NCBI GenBank assembly: GCA_964036155.1
Contig: OZ038423.1
Coordinates: forward strand, 81,483,249 to 81,547,248
Length of the DNA: 64,000 nucleotides
Direction of reading: 5' to 3'
Source: Diploscapter coronatus
Lineage: Eukaryota; Nematoda; Chromadorea; Rhabditida; Rhabditidae
Part shown: in pieces, positions 1-12,140 of the stretch
Layout: every line of letters begins with the position of its first letter
Numbering within the stretch: the stretch's first letter is position 1
The notes under the pieces: generated by a model
What the model was told of the DNA's origin: nothing
Database searches by the model: none
Seen by the model: the letters and a program-made list of their open reading frames with translations, nothing else
Translations under genes and position numbers: made by a program

Positions 1-329
1 AAGTTCCAAAGGTCCTGGCATTTTATACCCAATCGAATCTGAAAATTTTAGGTAAGTTGGAAGAAAAATTAGCTCAACTTTAACAATAATTTTGAATATA
101 TTCGATGGCGATATATGCAAATTCAACGAAAATATATTTTTTTTAAATCTTATACGGTAGAAAGACTAGGTGCGAAATGGAGAAATGATAGAATTATGCT
201 CAATATATTTTGTGGATGACTAAACCCTAACTAATCTTGAGATTTGAATGTAAGAAGAGGGAAATGCGAAATCTATCTTTCGGAGTTGAGAAACAAAATT
301 GTAGTTTTAATATTAGCCAGAACTAGGAA

Positions 330-481
330 GGAAAATCGTCAGATACCTCTTGCGATCTATCCCCCAATATATTTTCTTAGCAATTTTCACTCTTTAATAT
401 GTAATTAGCCAAAATTTTCCCCAATGCGGCTTGGTATCATAACTGATTTCGCTCTCGCGATCTACCCCCTGTATACTTGAT
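330..481 (+). repeat. Dispersed repeat family P, copy 1
   Basis: About 150 bp with two internal blocks, each containing the phrase GCGATCTAYCCCC. The reverse complement of 44941-45090 matches both blocks in the same order with the same flanking words (ATCGTCAGA, GATTTCGCTCTCGCG). A more diverged partial match lies at about 6600-6690. No coding potential; probably an old non-autonomous element. Confidence 0.6.
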
Positions 482-3400
482 TCGTCTGACGAAAGTGTGT
501 CCCTAGGTCTGAGATTAGCCTAACAAATTGGGGCGTATTTCAAAGATCATGGATAAGAATTAGCCTTGAAAAATGAGTAGGAGACATCGTAAAATCGAAC
601 TTTAGAATGAGCAAGGGCTATTATTAAATGGTAACTGGAAACTCGATAATTAAAGTAATTATTGAGGAGATGTAGATTACAAATACTCAAACTCATATTC
701 AGACGACGATTATATATATATATATATAAAACTTTAGCATTTCTCTAAAGGGTATTACGCAAAACACATCGAAAAACTATGTGTGAAATTTAAATCAAAA
801 ATGTTGGACATGTTTAAAAATGAAATTGATTAGACTGAAATATATTCAAGATATTTTGTAAATATACCGTCTGATAGAATGAATTATTATGATTATCAAA
901 TAGAATATTGAAATAAAAGTATACAAATCAAAATATTGATCGATTGACGGAATTTTGATAGGATCCATTATCAGATAAATCTCTCATATAAGAAAATGAA
1001 ATTATAATTATAAATATAGTTATAGTATATTAAATACGAAAAAAATAAAAATATCAAAATAATATTGATCTGTAAATGACGTGTTTAGGGCTGAGGGTTA
1101 TCAGCGATATGGTGGATGATAAGGTTTTTGGGACTAAGTCCACTCTTTTGGCAAAAGAATGGACATAGAAGGGAGTAAAGGATAAAAGCTGAAAAGGAAT
1201 GAAGCACGAGAGATGATTGATTTCGAAGAGAGCGGAAAAGAAGGCAGGGAAAGGTGATTCAGGTTTTGAGAGATAGATACGGAAAAGATGAAAAGATATA
1301 CGTTATATTTGCAAGTTTGTGTAGATCATGAAAAATAAGCGCCAAAATCGAGAGAATGAAAAAACATGTGCAATTTGAATTTTTGCATGATAACATAGGA
1401 AAAATTTCTGAAATTTCAATATAATAATTGTGTGAAAAGGTATGATTTAGGGTTTAATAAATGTTTACGTGATAAGTAACAAATCTCTGACGATGACTTT
1501 GAACTTTGCCGCAAAAAAATAAATATTAAAATAGCGCGTCAATTCGGCGACATTTTGCAGACGTATTATTTATCGAAAATGTACTGAATATTAAGTAGAT
1601 CTAGTGTGGGGATATAGAGCGCATCATAATGAGGTATTCCGAACGCATGATAGAAAATTTAAATATACTAGCATTTTAGTTTAAGGCACTTTAATTTAAA
1701 TATTTTTGATAATAGAGTTTAAGTTATTTTCAATTTAAATAGGCTAAGTATTGACTTATAGTAAAAAAAGAAATTATTAAAATCTAAATAATTATCAAGA
1801 TCAAATCAAATAGATGTTTTTACTTAGAGCTACCGAAACTATAGTATTCTAAGACCAGAGTAAATCCCACCTTAATACATACGAAGCAAAAAGACGCAGA
1901 GTGCTAGAGGAAATTAGCATAAAAGCTCGTATAGTCGGCTGTATATATATATTCGAAAATAAGATGTTTTAAAGTTCGCTTTAGAGCGCCGTTCTAGCAG
2001 GTGGAAATATCAAATTATCACTTCCTAAGTTAGCTGATAGCTTATCAAAAGCGCGAACACCTGCCCTAATCAAATTTGTCATCTGCGTCTAAAATGATCA
2101 TTCTACCGTATCCCTAAAAGAGTAAAGTCTAGAGGATACAATAAATTAGAAATTCAAATTTTCAGAAGTCTATGAAAATGAGTAGACATGTGTGCACTTT
2201 CGGTACAATTTCAGATGAAGTAAATATGACTAGGTCTTTAGTCAGCAAAAATACGATATAAAAGTGATATTGAGTAGCATTTTAATTTTAAACTTTAAAT
2301 AAATTTAGATATATGTAATCTAATATATTTTAAGCCTAAATAAATGAACCCCGATGAACCTCATTGTAATGTAAAATATAGATCAGAAGATAGCCCCGAA
2401 AATTAGATAGAAATATGTTCTAAAAGATCGACTTACGACGAAAATTTGCGGAAAGATCGCAAATTTAGATGATGTTCGAAAATTCGGAATACTGATCTAT
2501 GTTTTGAGTAGCATCGTGCCAGTTTTCGAAAAAGAAGAATCAAACTTTTACAAAATTAAGATCAAACAATTATCTTATTTCTCAAAAACTTGAATTTCGG
2601 GCAAGTTTAGGAGTTCTTACACTATAATTTAAGAAAATTATCAATCTTGTTACAAAATACGAGTGCGAATTAACTAAACCTTCCGGGGTTAAAAATTGTG
2701 TTGGAGAATGGGTAGAGCCTATCTTTTAACGTTAGAGATAATGACTAGAGACGCAGAGGAAGAGATAATAGCGGATTTTTGCTAGGTGGTTGTTGGCAAT
2801 TTCATGAGAGGGATTATTTAAAAGAGATATACAAAATCCGAAAACTTCGCTTTCATTTGCAAAATATCGTTGTGAACGCTTGTCCGGATTAACATAACAT
2901 GACTCTGCTTGTTAGGCAATAATCCCGGGCTTAAACCTGGATGAGATATCACATATCCCCATATATCCCCTTTAGGAGAAAGATTAAAAACATCCGGATT
3001 CTAAAGTGCAGCAAGATGCAAAAAAATGCCCATAGTCTCGAATAATAGACGGATTATTACAGTAATTTTTAAATTAAAAAAAAGCAATTTAAGGAGAAGA
3101 AATTTCATCAAACTGCTCCTTCTAAAATACTGTATGAACTTCTTGATATCAGAGAAATTGTTATAGGTATCTTTCTTATTTTTGGATTTAATTCAATATT
3201 AAAAGTCGACATAATAAAAGTTTGTTTGTTTTTTTTTTTTTTATAAATACAGTATGAAGACATGAAGATCATTCTAATTAGCAAATTTTCATATTTTATA
3301 GAAAATATTCGTTCACAAGAAATGAAGTCGATTTTTCACAATAAATTAAAGATGAAATTTATTTAAAATAATATAGTTTCAAGCCAAAAAATTGCGCTCT

Positions 3401-3972
3401 TTTAGAACGATTCGAAAATCGATATTTTCGGCGCTGAAAAATGCGAAAGACACGAGAAGCGAATGTGATGGGAGGAGGAATGGAACAGCAACAGCAACAG
3501 CAGGAAAAACGGACACACTTGATTTAGGGAGCGCGGGGGCGGGGGTACCGAATTCGAAAAGAAAAAAAACCAGTCCCTCCAAGAAGTCGATTTAAAATTT
3601 TGAATAATTTTATAAAACATCCCAAAAACGACTTCATCTGAAAAAGCGCGAACATTAGAGCGTTTTTATATGAAATACTGCATTATAATTAAACACTCCA
3701 TGTGAGATAACTCATTTTTTCAAAGATGCAAAAGCAGAAATCCGAAAGATTTCGATGAAACAGGAAAAAAATCAAATCAATTTGAAAGAGAAAGTCATTT
3801 TCATATCATTTAAATACGAGAAAAAGGAGTTTGAGTAGAATTTTGATACGCTGAACTCGACTTTTCTCGCTAATCACTTAAACCCGAGTGTTAGAATACG
3901 AATAATTCAGCTAATAACATGGGGAATTACGTACCGAAGCCAGCTCTCATAGCAATTTTCCACCTCTATGTA

Positions 3973-4128
3973 TTGTTGATGACCGAAATCTGAGAGGTCG
4001 AAAATGATGAGAGGAGAAAAATGGATTTTAGACCAGTCTCTCTTTTTCGCATGCTATTTCTCGATTTTCTAACCACTAAAAATAGTCGTACACCAATTTG
4101 CATGCCTTTCAGATTTCGGCATCAACAA
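3973..4128. repeat. Inverted-repeat element family X, copy 1
   Basis: About 156 bp bounded by TTGTTGATG...GAAATCTGA and TCAGATTTCGGCATCAACAA, which are inverted repeats of each other. The interior carries GGATTTTAGACCAGTCTCTC and a GCTATTTCTCGATTTTC core. It matches 23090-23241 (inside zf-1) along its whole length, so it is a dispersed MITE-like family. Confidence 0.8.
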
Positions 4129-6279
4129 TAATTTAAATGCATATTCTATTATATTGTAACTTAAATTATGATTTAGCTAAGTATTTTAATTTTCCACTTT
4201 TAAAGAAATAAATGATTTGGTAACTTAAATAAAAATTTATTATATATATGATATCGTAACTTGAATTATAAAAAAAAATGCTGCTTTATACATGGAACAA
4301 AATAGAGTCTAAGATGTGTTATAGGTGATAAATTAGTTGACCTAATTTCTTTGATCGAGTGAACTATTTAGACATTAAGAAACAGTCTATCATAACTTGC
4401 ATTTTGAATCAATTTAAATAAAAATTAGCATAAAATATTTTTAAAAATCATGTCCATTTTAAGTGTTTATGCTAAATATTATAATTTAGATAAAATATCC
4501 TCGTACCTTTCCGAAAATATTGCCAATTCAGATAGCTTTTAAGCCTCTACAAAAATTGAGTTGTTGATGAAAAGTACGCTGTGGAATGAAGTTCCTTCCT
4601 TCGCTTGCTTGCGTTTCGAAAGTTACTGATAACGCTTATCTATGAAGCTCAATAAATTGAAACCCTGGTCCTCTGTCTATAGCTTATTTTAATGGTTAGA
4701 GATGCCAGAGTCTTGTTATATTGATAACTGTAGGGCTTATCACGGAATACCTAGATGGCGCCTTAATAACCGTTTCTTAAGATATCAATTTTGGGCGAAA
4801 TAGTCTTAAATTTTGAGAGGCAGAAAAGATTTTTAGATAGGAAGAGACATGAAATTTCGGGCATTGCGAAAAACTGAAATGTGAATCGAGGCAGGCCTTT
4901 GTTTAGACTAGACAAAGAAAGCTATGTCACACACAATCAACAGCTAAAGCGGAACCATTTTCAGAAAATACGAGAAAATACTGTAATCTAACCTAGCCTC
5001 TTATTCTTTGAATACCATGTTACTTTGACCTTGGGTGAATTGCAATATAGAGATGGAAAAGATGATCTTTATATGATACCGAATTTTGATCTGAATCAGT
5101 TTATTATAGCACAGCAGATGAGCAAAATCGAATAGAGTTATATGAATTCAATATTTTACTGTAGCCTTCAGTTAAATCTATGAAAAAAATCTGATCTTCA
5201 TAGAAATTATAATTGAAAAAGACTTTAAATAGACTAAGTTTAGGATTTCTAAAGAGTGCATGTGCCATTTTATGTGCTGAGAATTTTCACGTTTGACTTT
5301 GAAACAGGAAATATTTTCCTTAAACTACATTGATTTTTTTCCTTTTCAATTTGCTTGATCTTATAGTTTATTTGCCTTTAAATCACACGGGCATTTTTCT
5401 GTAAAAATTATCGAAATTGGAAATTTCATTTCGATGGGTGATCATGGTTTTTCCATGCAAAGCTGTGTAAACTTTGGTAACTTTGAGGGATTTTGAAAAC
5501 CTGGAAAACCCTTTTTGAAAATCCCGACTTTTCTTACTGTCAAAGTTCAAGAATTGCCGAGCGAATTAGCGATTTCTATCAATGTCTCGAGCGAGAGAAT
5601 TTTTAACCAGTTCGATTTTATTATTTCCGAAAGGAAACGGACAGATTCTCACTCTCTTACAGTGTATAACCCCCAATAAAATTGATCTGAAACGTGACAT
5701 AAGTGAAAGACAAAATCAGTTTGATGAATTTCTTTTGTAAATTAAAAAAAACATCATCCTTGTCGAAACAAAATTCAATATGTTTGGAAGATAGCTTTCA
5801 ATGGTAAAAATGTTTGTGTTATATCTTGAAGTTTCTAGGAGTTCTAAAGTAGCCCTTAAAGATTCTAAAAAAATAATTTTTGTAAGCATTAAAATTTCTT
5901 TATTAAAATGTGTCATTTTAGTTTTTATTGAGTTTTGACAAAGAAGTGCGCCTGTTCCTAAGGAATTCAACCAAAACTAGACTGAAAATGCCCGCGTTTG
6001 AATCGGCGTAAAAACTCGGTCAAGTCACGGGGGTTTTTCCATCTAAGAGAAGACAGGATACGGTCCTTATCAGCAAAGAGGAGGCTTATCACTCGTTATC
6101 ACCTTCCCTTTCCCCTTATCGCCAACCCTTATCACATTAGAAAAGCGAAAACGCAAACTAGACATTATGATGGGGAAATTAAAATGTTCAAAATGAGAAA
6201 ATATTCCATTTTTGTTTATTCTTCCGTAGGGTTGCGCGAAGTCAAACTTTCCCAAGTTAAAGTTTTTATTTTTATTCTC

Positions 6280-6406
6280 TTTGCTCACGCTAGCGTATTG
6301 ATTATTTCGCTTTTCTTTGCCTTCTCCAAAGCTGAGAAAACTTCAAAATTCGAAATTTTAGAGAAGACAGAAAAGCGAGATAATTAATACGCTAGCGTGA
6401 GCAAAG
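6280..6406. repeat. Long near-perfect hairpin
   Basis: The outer arms (6280-6299 and 6386-6406) are perfect reverse complements, built on GCTCACGCTAGCGTATT. The inner arms continue with ATTATTTCGCTTTTC and GAAAAGCGAGATAAT. The short middle contains GAGAAGACAG. It looks like a young foldback element. A 129-aa ORF crossing it (5998-6387) reads through both arms and is not taken as a gene. Confidence 0.8.
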
Positions 6407-6599
6407 AAACTAAAAAGAAAAGGAGGAACTTGGACTTCGCGCAGCCATTTTCCGCTACAAAATGATATACCATTAATAAGATGTTATCAGACCTAGAAAG
6501 GACTTAAATCAAAATGGCCATGAACTACCAATCTCACATACTATTTCTTTACATTTTGATGTACCCAGTCCGATATAATCCTAATTTTATACCCTGTGT

Positions 6600-6690
6600 G
6601 TAATGATGTCATAACGTAAATTTCGTTGGTGCGATCTACCATCACCCGTTTATTTTTTAAGTCTGACTCAAGTGCTCCCTAGATTGGGTC
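6600..6690 (+). repeat. Dispersed repeat family P, diverged copy
   Basis: Shares with 427-520 the ordered words TCATAAC, ATTTCG, GCGATCTACC, GTCTGAC and TCCCTAG. Divergence is high and the boundaries are approximate. Confidence 0.35.
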
Positions 6691-9186
6691 GTTATTTTGA
6701 CCATTTATTTATATTTTTAAATTTAAAAATTCGCCTTAAATGACATCAAATTTACAATATACTACGATTTTTCGAAAATTACTTCCCGAAAACTCTACAA
6801 CACGATATAGAGCGTGATCAGGCCCCACGGAAATTCAACTATATTGAATTTTCCGGGAACGCTTATAAGACTCAACTCGAAAAACGCCGAAATGTTTTTT
6901 CCTGAATGACCCATAAATTTGATCCTGCAAATTTTATGTCTGCTGGATTTCATATAGTCCTGTGTTAAGGGATAGGCGAAAAAACCTGTCTGAATATCAA
7001 ATAACTCGATTTTTCGGGCTGAGATTTTCATTGTTGTGCCAGTTGAAAGCAAAACTCAATTTTAAGTCTTTTTTAACACATTTTATCGTCATAACACATG
7101 AGCTTTCACTGAACTTATGGCCAGATAAAAGGTAGAGCGAGATTGCGAATTTTCGAAATTTTGCAAACCCATCCTACACTTTTCATAATCAGCCTAATTT
7201 ATGGGAACTTTGCACTATTTTATGCGGAAATTCACAGCATTAAGGCGAGAGGATTTTATATCTTGTCTAGTAACAATAATAATATGAATGCGCGCGCCTC
7301 CCTGTCATTAACAGAACTTAAAAATAGTAGATAAATTGAAGAGAGAAAAAGATATGGAATTGGATAAGTAAGGGGATCAAAATGCTATTAACCATATATT
7401 GGAAAGATGCGTGCTCCCATTCCCCATCCTCTTCTTCTTCTTATTGCAAAATTTCGAGTTCAAAATTGCGAAGGTCCTAAATTTCAGGCTATTTCATAAA
7501 TTGGATGAGCGCACACGTTTCTATCCTACGCAAAATGCCTTTATCTTCCGCATTTTAAATGATCGACGAATGTTTAGGTTAAAGGTGACAAATTTTGCGG
7601 AATAGATTGATGCTTCACAACACTTTTATTTCTTCCTAGACTCAGAAGCACTTTTGTGCTTTAGGTTGATAAATTAAGTTATGAGTAAGTGTAGATTCAA
7701 GATGAAGAAAATATGTACTCTGTAGATAGATTTTTACGCCCTCGTCATCTCTCGAATTCATATATGTCACCCTGAGGATCTTTGATTGCGCTTCCTGCAA
7801 AAACTTGTATGAATAACCATCTAAGTAAATATGCTAAGATATATTGAAATCTTAATATCCCTAAAAATTTAGACCCCAAAAGCCTCCACTTTTCAATATC
7901 CTGTTCAAGTCCAGGAAATTATAATCTGTAAAAACATATGCATTTCCTCTATGCATCTCCCAACGCCCATAATTAAGAATAGAACTATGCCATGTCTCAT
8001 TTTTCTGGTTTTAAATGCTGATAAATGAAACCTTTCCATGATATACTTACACTTTTAAGTGATAAACCACCTGTTTAGTATTTTATGTACACCTAAACTT
8101 TATACTTCTACCGTTTCACTTGTAGTTTTCTATCGAAATGCTAAGACCTTTAAAATTAGGTACCGCGTTTGAATTTTAATGGACTTGTCAACGTTTAGTT
8201 TCAAGTTCCTTATAGATTTCTTTAATCGAAAATATATATGCAACACAAGGCTGAGTTTGGTCTTTCCTATATCATGCGCTTTATGAAATCTGATACATTC
8301 CATTGTCCTCTGCAGTTTGGTGCAAGTGTACAATTATTCGCCTTCCAGGAATGACCCCGATAATAGTTCAGTCGGTTAGGCTATTCATTTTGCAAAATCG
8401 CGTAAATCTTCTGACGCATCGTTCCTTTGGAAACCTTTGTTGCAAAATAATTTTGTCTAGCTTTATAGCTGATGATCTAATCTTCGTTTATCTTGGGTTA
8501 TAAATGGTTGGATTTCGTATATCCATAAATATCTTCTATCCTAATCCCCCAGCCTCGTATTTTAGCTTTACTTTCGGAGAGTCAAATTCGGTATTCCTTC
8601 CGTTATTTTTTAAAGTCCATCGAAAATTCGCAACTTAGCTTGTTTTTCTGAGAACTCGACGCAATTACGCGGACCTCTTCGCTGAAGTTCGACCTCTAAA
8701 ACTTGAAAAGCCGGAGAATCTTTCTGGAATTTCGGCTGTTGCAGATTTTTCGAATTGCCAGAAAATTTCAAAGTTTTCGCGTGTTATGATCTCGCTCATG
8801 CGAAAGAATTTTCATATGGTGTATTTCATTTTCATTCGAGCCCGAGATTTTCGTCAGTCTTGGATTTGTTGAATTCGCGAATAGAGATTTGGTCCGTTCC
8901 GAATTTGGAACCAACTAGGGCAATTCGTCGGTTGAATTTCCTCAAGCACCACGGGTCTCCCTCGGAGTGCTCAGCAGTGACTTCGAACCACCGCACTTCC
9001 GGCCCCAAGCCCTGGCCCCGTTATTGAATCGCACGAAACATCGACAAGACGAAAATAAACCTGAGTTCCAAATTCTCGAAAACTTCGCGCGAAAATTTTA
9101 ATGAAGCGCGTCCGCTGCATTTATCATCAATATTTCATATTTCAACTTCCCTTTTTTATATGCATTCCTCAAGAGCCGCTTTAAGG

Positions 9187-9250
9187 AGTGGCTGCATAGC
9201 GTAGTCAGTTGAGCGTTTCGCTCATATTTTTGACAAAAAAATGTCTGAAT
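9187..9250 (+). other. tRNA-like 5' half (possible tRNA-derived fragment)
   Basis: The stretch GGCTGCATAGCGTAGTCAG followed by TTGAGCG fits a tRNA 5' acceptor strand, an A-box-like D arm (TAGCGTAGTCAG) and the start of an anticodon stem. No B box of the GGTTCRANNCC type follows and the 3' half cannot be folded, so it is not a functional tRNA. It may be a decayed tRNA or a tRNA-derived SINE head, and could be chance. Confidence 0.25.
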
Positions 9251-12140
9251 CGAAAATTCGCTCATAAATTGACGAATGTTTGGAGGACCATCATATTATT
9301 ACTTTGGGATTCGGGAAATTTCCTGCTAATTGGATAAGGGGCGTCTCAGGTCTCAGGACTTGGAAAATGCTGAACGGTAGGTTCCTGGAACTAAGCTATC
9401 AGGAAAAAGCCTCTTCATACAATATTACTATTGGCACTCGTGGGAATCTTTCTGAATGATGCTGTTTAAAGATGACTTATTCAACCTTCTCATCACGTGT
9501 TAGAGCATAGGACTGAAAAAAACAGTTTAGGATATTTTTTAAAGAAAAACCTTGCAAAATTTTTAATGGTAGAGACGCCCATACGAAAGCTCATTTGGTG
9601 TTTTCTTTGTTTCTCCACATTCTTTTCGGCCCGAATGATTTTTGACGAGCCGCGCACACTATGGTTCAGTGGCTACATTCAAAAACTTTTTCAAAAAAAT
9701 TTGTGTGTCAGCCGGATTTCATTGTCTATTCTTCATTATTAGACGAGAGATTAATTTAATCCTTTCATTAAAGCATCAAAGATTTGCGCGCTCTGGAAAA
9801 ATCTCATATAAAAGCCCAATAATCTACGAACTGTCAAAATATGTCAAAACTGCATCATTTGGAGGATTTTCGCAAAATTTATATATTTCCCCAAAATAAG
9901 CCACTTTATCGAGTTCCATTTAATTAAAAGAATGCACTTTTTCGGCAAAAACAATCTTTCTTCGGTTCTTGTACCTGAAAACCCGAGTCCCAAATTAGGT
10001 AAACCCTTTTTCTTCCCGTTCGTCCTGGGGTCAGTTTCGTACGTGCTCTATTTCTCTGGAACCTCTTAAAATTTCAAGCTATTTCCAAATTTCATTTCTT
10101 TGAAATACCCCAAATCCAATAGTATTTCGTCCCACTAAGTCTTTGAAAGCAGCGGCCGAATTCTTTTTCTATCTAATTTTTGAAGACTATTTCCCTGAGT
10201 CTTCTTTAGACGAAGCTTGGTCTAAGAGGAAGGCCCCATTATTTTCAGTTAAAATTAAAGTACTCCCTTCCTTTTCATTCATTGTTGAAATAATAGAATG
10301 CACCGCAGAGATATATTCTTCACATAAAATGAAAAATTCGGAATGAAATCTTTGCTTTCACGATGTTTTCTCATATCACGCAATTATTCTAGAACGCTTA
10401 TGTAAAATATTTGCAGAATTGTATATTTTCTCACAAAATTTTCGAATTTCGAATCATAAATCCTCAACTTTTCCTTTATATTTATCGTCATTTGACCAAG
10501 AATAAAGGTCAAAAGCCGGGTATCAATACTACACTGCACATTTCTGAGCTCTAAGTTCTCCATATGACATAGATTGAACTTGTCATTTCCCTTTAGCCGA
10601 GAATATTTATACTTAGGTTAACCTAGTTTAGAACATGTCGCTTTTTCTTTGAAAGAAGAATATTAATTCCTTAGGGAATTGATTAAATTCCCTATTTTCA
10701 GCTTCAGATATAGTTTTTGAAATGTCTTACACTAAATTCGTCGAAAAAATTTCTCGAGTAACAAAATTTGAAGCTCTGCCTTAATAATTTGCAAGCCCTC
10801 TAGTGCGCTCCCGAAAACAACTCATTTATAGTTAAGCAAAATAGAACGTGAAATCAAATATTTGCCGAAATTTTACTGTAGATCGATTTTTATGTTGTCC
10901 TTCAAAAATATATCTGAATGATAAATTGGTTAATCTGCCATATATTCCATTTTTCAAAAGGCAAAAGATCAGGCTACACATTCTTTAGTTTAGACATTAA
11001 TCTAGACGTCTTTATTCGGATATTGCAATTTTCGAGAATTTTTGTTTACCCTCAGACCTAATTTATCCAGAGATTTTCACGTCTTTATGCGGCTTTTTAC
11101 CCTGATTAATTTTCAGATAAAATGAAAGTTTAGGGAAATTGAAAAGTCGGGGGCATTTCAGGTTAGACTCATATATTAGTTCTGAGTTATCATAGACGGT
11201 TAATTTATTACACCCCGCTGAAATCCCTGAAAATTAAAGCATTTCTGAGAATTTTTAAGATTCAGAGGTGTCTAATGATCATATTTTAACCCCTTTTAAT
11301 GTTCTCATCTATTATGACATTTTGGCATTAATTTGATTTTGTGGTAATGTTAACGAATCTACACATTTTCCCTCCCGTGTGTTTGAATGTATCTTGGAGA
11401 TAATTATTAGTTGCAATGCAAAATGTTAGCACTTTATTGACGTCTTCATATTTTTCACGAAGATAGAAATTCAATTCAACTTTCACGCAGCTTCTCAGAA
11501 ATTTCAATTTCACCTTGGTCTTTCGAGTAGTGTTCCAAAGATCTTTTTCCTGATCATATACGATGTGTCGTATATGGATCCATTTTATTCTCATATCCTT
11601 TACCACGTGTGGCGAGAATTTCAATATATCGCTCATACGTAAACCATATGATTTTCAAGTTTGCATATATTTCGAGAAGCCTTATATGGCGAGGTTTCAG
11701 ATATTGCACTATCAACCCATATATAATTATGAGTATTCTAAATTTTGGGGTTTATTTATAGCTGTTTACCAAAATACGCAATTGGTAGTGCCCTTAAGCA
11801 AACTAAATACCCTCTTCTCCGAAAAATACCTTGAAGTTCGTTCCAGTTTTCAATTGAATTTCGCTCCCGGCTTTTTTGAATTTGATTACTTGAAATGTAG
11901 TTGATATAACCTTGTGAATTTCTCGAATTTTTTTCCTGCCGGAAATTCGTATTTAGTCTCGCTCGTGCCAAGCTTCTTTATATTTCTACACATTTTATCA
12001 TCATCAAAATCGCTTTAGGGGTGACTCAAAATGTCACTAGACTAAAGAAAATTTGTACACCTGGATTAGAAACCAACGACTTTTGTTCAATTACGATGTA
12101 AAATGAAACTATTGATTTTTTATTTCTAAAATTCCCTAAA

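Larger units (their letters stand above)
1..12140. other. AT-rich region without a recognisable gene
   Basis: About 12 kb of AT-rich sequence. Short ORFs occur on both strands, but none shows a family motif, a coherent exon chain with consistent phases, or a codon composition like the genes further right. It holds copies of dispersed repeats (330-481, 3973-4128, about 6600-6690), a long near-perfect hairpin (6280-6406), a (TA)n run near 711-728, a T-run at 3229-3242 and a tRNA-like fragment at 9187-9250. The last few hundred bases should include the GPCR promoter; no TATA box is obvious there. Confidence 0.5.

Noticed and set aside
5998..6387. 129-codon ORF
   Set aside because: It reads through both arms of the hairpin at 6280-6406; low-complexity AT-rich content.
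8755..9027. 90-codon ORF with a GC-richer end and a possible tRNA-like GGTTCGAAGTC on the minus strand
   Set aside because: No protein motif. The tRNA-like word lacks a fold or an A box at the right distance; only a short hairpin is present.
11328..11904. Overlapping antisense ORFs of 102 and 113 codons
   Set aside because: They overlap on opposite strands, no splice or start context supports either, and no family resemblance was found. The minus-strand one is the less random-looking but is not supportable.
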